Source: an uncultured Holophagaceae bacterium
GTDB taxonomy: Bacteria > Acidobacteriota > Holophagae > Holophagales > Holophagaceae
Direction: 5' to 3'
DNA: 54,016 nucleotides
Assembly: GCA_903863195.1 (NCBI GenBank)
Contig: CAIPAY010000131.1
Location: 1 to 54,016 of the forward strand
Positions 21,275 through 28,059 of the stretch are shown here, in pieces. Under the pieces are notes generated by a model. It worked only from the letters and a program-made list of their open reading frames with translations. It was not told the DNA's origin and did not search any database. A program made the position numbers and the translations under genes. Positions within the stretch are counted from its first letter, which is position 1. The number at the start of each line of letters is the position of its first letter.

Positions 21275-22282
21275 ATGCGAAAGATCATCCTCCTCCACAC
21301 TGGTGGCACCCTCGGCATGGCGCCCAGCGGCGATCCCGTGGCCCTCGCGCCGGGGCCCTTCCTGGACCACCTGCTGGAGCAGGTCCCCGAGCTGGGTCAG
21401 CTGGCGCAGCTGGCCGTGGAGGTGCCCTTCAACCAGGACTCCGCCTGCCTCGAGCCCGCCGACATCCTGGAGCTGGCCCGCCGGGTGCGCGGTGCCGGGA
21501 GCGACTTCGACGGCTTCGTCATCATCCACGGCACGGACACCATGGCTTTCACCGCCTCGGTGCTGGGCTTTCTGCTGGCGGACCTGGGCAAGCCCGTGGT
21601 GCTCACGGGCAGCCAGCGGCCCCTGGCCTTCGTGCGCAGCGACGCCCGGAGCAACCTGGTCAACGCCGTGGACCTGGCCTGCCGGGCCATCCCCGAGACC
21701 GGCATCTGCTTCGGCACCCACTGGCTGCGCGGCGTGGCCACGGACAAGCTGAGCGTCAGCCTCTTCGAGGCCTTCCAGAGCCCGAACCTGGCGCCCCTGG
21801 CGGAGATCGGCGCGGAGATCCGCCTCCACCCGGATGCGGGCCAGTTCGAGCGCCGGGTGCCCGCGGGCCTGGGCGCGGCCCTGGAGCTGGGCATCCACAC
21901 CCTGACGCCCCACCCGGGCATGCCCTGGAGTCCGGTCCCCGCGGGCGCCAAGGCCGTGCTCATCCAGGCCTTCGGCGCGGGCAACCTGCCCATGGACCGA
22001 CCCGACCTGAGGAGCCTGGTGGAGGACTGCGCCCGGCGCCAGTTACCCGTGGTGGTGACCTCCCAGTGTCCGCACGGAGGGGTGGACCTCTCGGCCTACG
22101 AGATGGGCCGCAAGATCGAGGCCCTGGGTGCCATCTCCGGCGGCCTGCACACCCGCTGGACTGCCCTCGCCAAGCTGGGCCTGGTGCTGGGTGCCGGCGG
22201 CGGGATCGAGGATGTCCGGGCAGCCTTCGCCACCGCTTGGGCCGGGGAGCCGATGCCGGACGGAGCCTGGCCGCTGAGCTAG
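21275..22282 (+). CDS. ansA: L-asparaginase, type I
   Basis: 335-aa cytoplasmic amidohydrolase converting asparagine to aspartate and ammonia. The first catalytic Thr lies in ILLHTGGTLGM and the second in the family signature VIIHGTDTMAF. VLTGSQRPL with the following SDARSNL matches type I enzymes, as does the lack of a signal peptide. The Lys of the second catalytic triad lies in GVATDKLSV. The ATG at 21275 is used; a GTG two codons upstream is possible. It is divergent from the DUF1275 gene, and serS follows after 24 bp. Confidence 0.92.
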   Translation: MRKIILLHTGGTLGMAPSGDPVALAPGPFLDHLLEQVPELGQLAQLAVEVPFNQDSACLEPADILELARRVRGAGSDFDGFVIIHGTDTMAFTASVLGFLLADLGKPVVLTGSQRPLAFVRSDARSNLVNAVDLACRAIPETGICFGTHWLRGVATDKLSVSLFEAFQSPNLAPLAEIGAEIRLHPDAGQFERRVPAGLGAALELGIHTLTPHPGMPWSPVPAGAKAVLIQAFGAGNLPMDRPDLRSLVEDCARRQLPVVVTSQCPHGGVDLSAYEMGRKIEALGAISGGLHTRWTALAKLGLVLGAGGGIEDVRAAFATAWAGEPMPDGAWPLS

Positions 22283-22306
22283 AATGGAGGTTTCCGGGAT
22301 TCCCAG

Positions 22307-23572
22307 ATGCTCGACGCCAACCTCCTGCGCAACGACCTCGACGCCGTGGCGGCCCGCCTTGCCGAGCGGGGCTACACGCTGGATCGTGTGCGCTACTTGG
22401 AGCTGGACCAGCGCCGCCGCGCCGCGCTGCAGGAGGCCGAGGCCCTGAAAGCCGAGCGCAACCGCGTCAGCGAAGAGGTGGGCCGGCTGAAGAGGGCCAA
22501 GGAGAACGCGGACACCCTCATCGCCCAGCAGCGGGAAGTCGGCGACAAGCTCAAGGAGCTGGAGGCCGCCGAGCGGGAAATCGAGGCCGCCTTCAAGGAC
22601 TTCCTCGCGGGCATCCCGAACCCGCCCCACACCAGCGTGCCCTCCGGCCGGGACGAGCACGCCAACGTGGAGATCAAGCGCTGGGGGCAGCTGCCCGTGA
22701 TCGATGCGCCGAAGGATCACGTGGAGCTGGGCACGGCCCTGGGCATCCTGGACCTGGACCGCGCGGCCAAGCTGAGCGGCGCCCGCTTCGCAGTGCTGAA
22801 GGGGCTCGGCGCCAAGCTGGAGCGCGCCCTCATCACCTTCATGCTCGACCGCCAGACCGGTGCGGGCTACACCGAGATCATCCCGCCCTACCTGGTGAAC
22901 CCCGAGAGCATGTACGGCACGGGCCAGCTGCCGAAGTTCGAGCAGGACCTGTTCAAGGTGGCCCACGGCGACGGTGCGCTGTATCTCATTCCCACGGCGG
23001 AAGTGCCCGTCACGAATCTCTACCGCGATGAGATCCTGCCCGCGGAAGCCTTGCCCATGCGCCACTGCGCCTTCACCCCCTGCTTCCGCAGCGAGGCCGG
23101 CAGCTACGGCCGGGACACCAAGGGCATCATCCGCCAGCACCAGTTCCACAAGGTGGAGCTCGTCACCTTCGCCGCCGCCGACCAGGCCGAGGCCGAGCTG
23201 GAGCGCCTCACCGCGGACGCCGAGGCCATCCTCGAGGCCCTGGAGCTGCCCTACCGCCGGGTGCTGCTGTGCACGGGCGACATGGGCTTCAGCAGCCAGA
23301 AGACCTATGACCTGGAAGTCTGGCTGCCCTCCCAGAACACCTACCGCGAGATCAGCTCCTGCAGCTGGTTTGGGGACTTCCAGGCCCGCCGCGCCAACAT
23401 CCGCCAGCGCGGCAAGGAGGGCAAGCCCGCCTTCGCCCACACCCTCAACGGCAGCGGCCTGGCCGTGGGTCGCACCTGGGTGGCGGTCCTGGAGAACTAC
23501 CAGCAGCCGGATGGCAGCATCCGCGTACCCAAGGCGCTGCAGCCCTACATCGGCGCCGAGGTGATCCGCTGA
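22307..23572 (+). CDS. serS: seryl-tRNA synthetase
   Basis: 421-aa class II synthetase charging tRNA-Ser and tRNA-Sec. The N-terminal long antiparallel coiled coil (about 30-100, KAERNRVSEEVGRLKRAKEN) that grips the tRNA long arm is present. Motif 2 is seen as FRSEAGSYGRDTKG with IRQHQFHKVELV, and motif 3 near NGSGLAVGRTWVAVLENYQ. TAEVPVTNLYRDEIL is also typical. Length is normal. Its stop overlaps the apparent CTG start of the ABC ATPase gene. Confidence 0.97.
   Translation: MLDANLLRNDLDAVAARLAERGYTLDRVRYLELDQRRRAALQEAEALKAERNRVSEEVGRLKRAKENADTLIAQQREVGDKLKELEAAEREIEAAFKDFLAGIPNPPHTSVPSGRDEHANVEIKRWGQLPVIDAPKDHVELGTALGILDLDRAAKLSGARFAVLKGLGAKLERALITFMLDRQTGAGYTEIIPPYLVNPESMYGTGQLPKFEQDLFKVAHGDGALYLIPTAEVPVTNLYRDEILPAEALPMRHCAFTPCFRSEAGSYGRDTKGIIRQHQFHKVELVTFAAADQAEAELERLTADAEAILEALELPYRRVLLCTGDMGFSSQKTYDLEVWLPSQNTYREISSCSWFGDFQARRANIRQRGKEGKPAFAHTLNGSGLAVGRTWVAVLENYQQPDGSIRVPKALQPYIGAEVIR
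23558..23571 (+). promoter_or_regulatory. strong Shine-Dalgarno GAGGTGATC placed before a CTG start codon
   Basis: GAGGTGATC (23558-23566) matches the 16S rRNA 3' end over nine bases. GAGG ends seven bases before CTG (23569-23571), an ideal spacing, and no ATG, GTG or TTG lies in that frame nearby upstream. CTG overlaps the serS stop as CTGA, in the manner of the ATGA overlaps elsewhere in this window. Confidence 0.65.
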
Positions 23573-24246
23573 CACCAGTCCCCGTCCTGACCGTCGAGGG
23601 CCTGGGCCTTCAGCGGTCCGGGCGCTGGCTCCTGCGCGATCTGAGCTTCCAGGTGGCCCCGGGCGAGGCCCTGGGGCTGGTGGGACCCAGTGGGGCCGGG
23701 AAGACCACCCTGCTGGAGCTGGTGCTGGGCCTGCGGGAGCCCACGGAGGGCTGCATCGGCCTGGCGGGCGAGCCCTGGTCGCCCCTGCCGGAGCGCCAGC
23801 GCCGCCCCCGCCGGCCCCTGCTGCAGGCGGTCTTCCAGGATGCCCCGGGCAGCCTGCCGCCCCACCGCACCGGCTGGGAGATCCTGCAGGAGCCCCTGGC
23901 CATCTGGCGGCGCGGCACCGCCGCGGAGCAGATCCAGGCCGCAGCGCGGGTGGCCGCCCAGGTAAGGTTCCCGGAGGCGGCATTGACGCAGCGCCCGGCG
24001 GCCTGGTCCGGCGGGCTGGCCCAGCGGCTCTGCCTCGGGCGGGCCCTCATGCTGCAGCCGCGGCTGCTGGTCCTGGACGAGCCCTTCTCGGCCCTGGACC
24101 CAATCCTGGCGGTCGCCCTGTTGGCCCTGCTCCAGGACCTGAGAGCCCAGGGTACCGCCCTGCTCCTCGCCAGCCACGACGAGGCCTTTGTGGCGGATCT
24201 GTGCGATCGCACGCTGCGGCTGGGGGCAGCCTCAGCCTGCGGCTGA
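23569..24246 (+). CDS. ABC transporter ATP-binding protein, Dpp/Opp-like, apparent CTG start
   Basis: 225 aa if read from CTG. The first beta strands (VLTVEGLGLQRSGRWLLRDL) are clearly conserved ABC sequence yet lie upstream of the first ordinary start codon, a GTG at 23653. Walker A is GPSGAGKTT, the Q loop is VFQDAPGSLPP (as in oligopeptide/nickel ATPases DppF/OppF), the signature is WSGGLAQRLCLGRAL, Walker B is LLVLDEPFSALD and the H loop is SHDEAF. All catalytic elements are intact. No permease or binding-protein gene is adjacent, so the transporter it powers is unknown. Translation is probably coupled to serS. Confidence 0.82.
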   Translation: MTPVPVLTVEGLGLQRSGRWLLRDLSFQVAPGEALGLVGPSGAGKTTLLELVLGLREPTEGCIGLAGEPWSPLPERQRRPRRPLLQAVFQDAPGSLPPHRTGWEILQEPLAIWRRGTAAEQIQAAARVAAQVRFPEAALTQRPAAWSGGLAQRLCLGRALMLQPRLLVLDEPFSALDPILAVALLALLQDLRAQGTALLLASHDEAFVADLCDRTLRLGAASACG

Positions 24247-24261
24247 GGGCTGTCGGCTATC

Positions 24262-24463
24262 GGCTGTCAGCTATCAGCAAAGCGTGAGGCGCCGATAGTT
24301 TTTAGGCGACACCACCCAGCTGTACGAGCCGCGCTTCAAGCCGACAGATGCAGGCTGTCAGCTATCGGCTATCAGCAAAGCGTGAGGCGCCGATAGTTTT
24401 TAGGCGGCACCACCCAGCTGTCCGCAACGCGCTTCAAGCCGACAGCTGACAGCTGATAGCTAA
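24262..24463. repeat. two tandem 98-bp units with inverted GCTGTCAGCTATC-type arms
   Basis: Two near-identical copies are offset by exactly 98 bp: the core ATCAGCAAAGCGTGAGGCGC starts at 24273 and 24371, and GCGCTTCAAGCCGACAG starts at 24331 and 24429. They differ at a few positions. Each unit contains CTATC...GATAG followed by TTTTT, a terminator-like hairpin reading with the upstream ABC gene. The outer edges, GGCTGTCAGCTATC and GACAGCTGACAGCTGATAGC, are inverted relative to each other. It sits between convergent genes and ends a few bases before the chaperone stop codon. Confidence 0.9.
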
Positions 24464-24469
24464 CAAGAG

Positions 24470-26374
24470 CTACTCCTCCACCGACACCTGCGTGGCGTCG
24501 GTGTTGATGTAGATGCCCCCGAAGTGGCCCCACAGGCTGCTGAGGCCCGGGCGCAGGCGGCCCTGCTGGTCCATGGCCTGCAGCTCGGCGGAGAGCAGCT
24601 TCTGGGCTTCGGCGCCCTGGATCTCCTGGATGAGGCTGCGGCGGGCTTCGAAGGTGAGGGCGGGCGCTGGCTCCCGGGAGGTCACGCGGGCCGCCCAGAG
24701 CTTGCCGTCCTGGGCCCAGAGCAGGGGTGTCGTCTGGCCGATGGGCGTGTCCAGCAGGGCCTTGCGGATGCCGGGGTGGGCGACCAGGTCGCGCAGGCCA
24801 GCCAGGGGGGCCGCGGCCTGGTCCGTGACGGGACCCACGGCCTGGAGGCCGTTGGCCTTCAGCGCCTGCTGGGCCCGGGCCAGGGCCTGCTTGCGGGACT
24901 CTTCCAGGCGGTAGGCGGCCAGCACCTTGGCGCGGATCTCCTTGAAGGGCGGGACGGCCTCGGGCAGCTGCTCCTGCACCCGGAAAAGAAGGTGGCGGTC
25001 GGCGAAGGGCAGGGGCTTCGAGACCTCGCCCACCTTCAGGCGGAAGACCTCGCCCAGGATCTGGGACAGCTCGGGCAGGCCCTCGACCTGGGCCGTGGGC
25101 TCGTTGCTGAAGGGCAGGCTCACCTGGGCGGGGCTGCCGAGGCTCTTGGCAGCGGCGGCGAGGTCGCCGCCATTGGCGCGCTTGCGGATTTGCTCGAGGC
25201 GCTCCTGGGCGCGGCTGGTGAAGCGCGTGTCGGCGAGCTCCTTGGCCAGCTGGGCCTTCATGTCCTCGAAGGACTTCTCGCGGCGCCCTTCCAGCTTGAT
25301 GAGGTGGATGCCGAAGTTGGTGCGCACGGGCTGGCTGAGCTCGCCCGGCTTCAGGGCGGCGGCGGCCTCGGTGAAGGGCTTCACCATCTTTGCCGCATTG
25401 AACCAGCCGAGGTCCCCGCCATTGCCCTTGGCGCTGGGATCTTCGCTCAGCTCCTCGGCGGCCTTGGCGAAGTCCTGGCCCTTGGCGAGGCGGCCACGCA
25501 GCAGCTGGGCCTTGGCCGTGGCTTCCTGCATCTGGGCTTCGCCCTCGGCCTTGAACAGGATGTGGCGGGCCTTGAACTCGGTATAGTCGGCCTTGCGGGC
25601 CTGGTAGGCGGCCTTCAGGGCAGGGTCATCGGCCTGCAGCTCCTTGCCGAAGGCGGCGCGGTCCACGACCACGAACTGGATGACGCGGCGGGGCGGCTGC
25701 AGGAAGCGCTCGCCACCAGCCTTGCAGAAAGCTTCCAGGGTCGCATCGCCGGGGTCGGTCACGGTGGCGGGAAGCACGGCCAGGGTGGCCTGCTGGAAGG
25801 CGACCTTCTCGTTCTTGAGGCGGTTCTCCTGGGCCAGCCAGGGCTCGTCCACGGGGATCTGGAGGGCGGCCTGCTGGACCAGCTTGCTGCGCAGGAGCTC
25901 GTCGCGCAGGGCGCGCTCCTGGGTGGCGGGGTTGAAGCCCGTGTCCTGGAAGATCTGCTTGAGCTCGGCCGTGGACTTCAGGTTGCCCTTGGCGTCCAGC
26001 AGCATGGGGTACTGGCGCAGGAAGGCCCGCAGGCGGGCGCCGACCTCGTCATCGGTGACCACCACGTGGTGCCGCTCGGCGAGCTCCTCCATGAGCTTTT
26101 GGTTGATCAGGTCGCGCAGGGCCTGGGACTGCACGAAGGGGCGGAGGGCTTCGGGGCTGGCCTGCTTGCCGTAGCGCTGGTAGAGCTCCTGCATGTGCTC
26201 GGCCATGTCCCGCATCAGGACCTCGCGGCCGAAGACCCGGGCCACGACGGTGTCGGGAGTGTCTACCCGGCCCGAGGGCGCCAGGTAGGCTACAAGCCCC
26301 AGGAGCACGACGATCATGACCGCCGCCATGGGCGTACGGTTGGATTTGAAGACTTGGCGGAAGGAACGCAGCAT
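24470..26374 (-). CDS. PpiD-like membrane-anchored periplasmic folding factor (peptidyl-prolyl isomerase)
   Basis: 634 aa. A short cytoplasmic N-terminus and one membrane helix (about 16-33, MAAVMIVVLLGLVAYLA) anchor a large periplasmic part. A SurA_N-type chaperone region (about 40-200, starting VVARVFGREVLMRDMAEHM) is followed by a parvulin domain (about 265-365: FKARHILFKAEGEAQ, DLGWFNAAKMVKPF, RTNFGIHLIKLEG) and a C-terminal chaperone part that resumes the PpiD pattern. The parvulin domain keeps its conserved His and Phe positions, so it may be active, unlike many PpiD proteins. It is divergent from def with 77 bp between the starts. Confidence 0.88.
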   Translation of the reverse strand: MLRSFRQVFKSNRTPMAAVMIVVLLGLVAYLAPSGRVDTPDTVVARVFGREVLMRDMAEHMQELYQRYGKQASPEALRPFVQSQALRDLINQKLMEELAERHHVVVTDDEVGARLRAFLRQYPMLLDAKGNLKSTAELKQIFQDTGFNPATQERALRDELLRSKLVQQAALQIPVDEPWLAQENRLKNEKVAFQQATLAVLPATVTDPGDATLEAFCKAGGERFLQPPRRVIQFVVVDRAAFGKELQADDPALKAAYQARKADYTEFKARHILFKAEGEAQMQEATAKAQLLRGRLAKGQDFAKAAEELSEDPSAKGNGGDLGWFNAAKMVKPFTEAAAALKPGELSQPVRTNFGIHLIKLEGRREKSFEDMKAQLAKELADTRFTSRAQERLEQIRKRANGGDLAAAAKSLGSPAQVSLPFSNEPTAQVEGLPELSQILGEVFRLKVGEVSKPLPFADRHLLFRVQEQLPEAVPPFKEIRAKVLAAYRLEESRKQALARAQQALKANGLQAVGPVTDQAAAPLAGLRDLVAHPGIRKALLDTPIGQTTPLLWAQDGKLWAARVTSREPAPALTFEARRSLIQEIQGAEAQKLLSAELQAMDQQGRLRPGLSSLWGHFGGIYINTDATQVSVEE

Positions 26375-26451
26375 GCGGGGCTCCGGAAGGCGGACCTCAC
26401 AGATTACCGCGAGAGGCTCCCTGGTTTACACTGGAATGCTGGAGAGGTTGA

Positions 26452-26955
26452 ATGGCCGTCTTGCCCGTGCTCACCTGGGGGGATCCCCGGCTCAAACAGA
26501 ACAGCCAGGACATCGGGGAGTGGACCCCCGAGCTGGAGAAGCTGGTGGCCGACATGTTTGAGACCTCGCTGTTCGAGGAGGGCGTCGGTCTGGCCGCGCC
26601 CCAGGTCGGCGTGAACCTCAACCTGGCGGTCATCGACTGCTCCTGCGGTGAGGACCCGGACCAGCGCATCATCCTCATCAACCCGGAGATCATCCGGGAA
26701 GAGGGAGTGCAGAGCGGGTCCGAGGGCTGCCTCTCCATTCCGGGCATCCGCGAGGAGCTGGAGCGCCCCCAGAAGGTGACCATCCGGAACCGGACCCGGG
26801 ACGGCGGCTGGCAGGAGCTGACGGGCGAGGACCTGATGGCCCGGGCCTTCTGCCACGAGATCGACCACCTGCGGGGCCGGCTCTTCGTCGAGTATTTCGG
26901 ACCGGTGAAACGCCAGTTCCTGCAGCGGAAATATCAGAAGCAGACCAAGGGATAG
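26452..26955 (+). CDS. def: peptide deformylase
   Basis: 167-aa metalloenzyme removing the formyl group from nascent proteins. All three motifs are present: GVGLAAPQVG, EGCLSIPG (metal-binding Cys) and HEIDHLRGRLF (two metal-binding His and the catalytic Glu). GGAGAGG precedes the ATG. fmt follows after 10 bp, the classic def-fmt pair that removes and adds the same formyl group. Confidence 0.97.
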   Translation: MAVLPVLTWGDPRLKQNSQDIGEWTPELEKLVADMFETSLFEEGVGLAAPQVGVNLNLAVIDCSCGEDPDQRIILINPEIIREEGVQSGSEGCLSIPGIREELERPQKVTIRNRTRDGGWQELTGEDLMARAFCHEIDHLRGRLFVEYFGPVKRQFLQRKYQKQTKG

Positions 26956-26965
26956 GAGCCTCGCC

Positions 26966-27886
26966 ATGACGCGCATCGCGTTCCTCGGCACTCCCCGGGT
27001 GGCCGTTCCGGCCCTCCGGGCCCTGGCTGATGAAGGCATCGAGGCGGTGTTCTGCAATCCGGACCGGCCCGCGGGCCGGGGCCGCCACCTGGAGGCCCCC
27101 CCGGTCAAGGTGGCCGCCCTGGAGCTGGGCCTGGCCGTCCACCAGCCCCTGAGCTGGAAGGCCCCCGAGACCCGGGAGCTCTGGGAGAGCCTGGGCGTCG
27201 AGCTGGCCGTGGTGGTCGCCTACGGCCACCTGCTGCCGCGCTGGATGCTGGACGCCTGCCCGCGCGGGGTCTGGAACCTGCATTTCTCCCTGCTGCCCCG
27301 CTGGCGCGGCGCCGCGCCAGTGAATCACGCCCTCCTGGCCGGGGACGAGGAGACCGGCGTCAGCCTCATGAAGCTCACGGCAGGGCTGGACGAGGGACCG
27401 GTGCTGGCCCAGAGCCACCGGGACATCAGCCTCCAGGCCACCGCCGAGAGCCTGCTCGCGGAGCTCTCCCAGGATGCCGCGGACCTGCTCATGGACCAGC
27501 TGCCCCTGCTGCTCTGCGGCTGCGCCCTGCCCGTCGAGCAGCGCCACGAGCTGGCGACTCTCGCCCCCAAGCTCCGGAAGGAGATGGGACGGCTGGACTG
27601 GCGCCTGCCCGCCGCGGACCTGCACCGGCAGGTGCGGGCCCTCTGGCCCTGGCCCGGCTCAGACCTCCAGGTCGACGAGCAGGTCCTCAAGGTCTGCGGC
27701 GTGGGGGCCCTGCGCACCTGCTACCGCGAGCCCGGCCAGCTGCTCTGGGGCAAGGAGGGCGCCTGGCTGACCACGCCTGAAGGTGCCCTGCAGCTCACCC
27801 AGCTCCAGCGTCCCGGCAAGCCTGTGCAGCCCGCCCTGCAGGCCCTGCAGCCCTGGGGCGCCACCGGCAGCCGCAGCCTAGCCTGA
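26966..27886 (+). CDS. fmt: methionyl-tRNA formyltransferase
   Basis: 306-aa enzyme formylating initiator Met-tRNA from 10-formyl-tetrahydrofolate. The N-terminal Rossmann-like domain has IAFLGTPRVAVPALRAL and the catalytic block LHFSLLPRWRGAAPVNHALL (family pattern N-x-H-x-SLLP-x-x-RG), with the catalytic Asp in LDEGPVL. The C-terminal OB-like tRNA-binding domain (about 205-306) is shorter than in E. coli but recognisable. GGAG precedes the start. An inverted-repeat element follows the stop. Confidence 0.96.
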   Translation: MTRIAFLGTPRVAVPALRALADEGIEAVFCNPDRPAGRGRHLEAPPVKVAALELGLAVHQPLSWKAPETRELWESLGVELAVVVAYGHLLPRWMLDACPRGVWNLHFSLLPRWRGAAPVNHALLAGDEETGVSLMKLTAGLDEGPVLAQSHRDISLQATAESLLAELSQDAADLLMDQLPLLLCGCALPVEQRHELATLAPKLRKEMGRLDWRLPAADLHRQVRALWPWPGSDLQVDEQVLKVCGVGALRTCYREPGQLLWGKEGAWLTTPEGALQLTQLQRPGKPVQPALQALQPWGATGSRSLA

Positions 27887-27896
27887 TACGGGCTCG

Positions 27897-28024
27897 CCGA
27901 AAAAATCAAAGGATCGCCACCAAGGCACCAAGACACCAAGAAGGACAACTGCCAAAGCGGCTAACCGTGAAGACAGGGTGTTGCAGCTTTTCTTGGTGCC
28001 TTGGTGGCAAAGATTTTTTGTCTT
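27897..28024. repeat. intergenic inverted repeat with CACCAAGN arms
   Basis: The left arm (27916-27944) has three head-to-tail words CACCAAGG, CACCAAGA, CACCAAGA. The right arm (27990-28008) is the reverse complement of two such words, TTCTTGGTGCCTTGGTGGC. The symmetry extends outward into AAAAAATC (27899-27906) and GATTTTTTG (28012-28020). It lies between the convergent fmt and TPR genes. The right arm lacks one 8-nt word present in the left. Confidence 0.9.
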
Positions 28025-28059
28025 TTCAAAATGGCAAGTTGACCAGAGTCGGGGCGGCT

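Noticed and set aside
24262..24463. Could the direct repeats be a CRISPR array?
   Set aside because: There are only two copies of a long 98-bp unit, with no short repeat-spacer alternation and no cas genes nearby.
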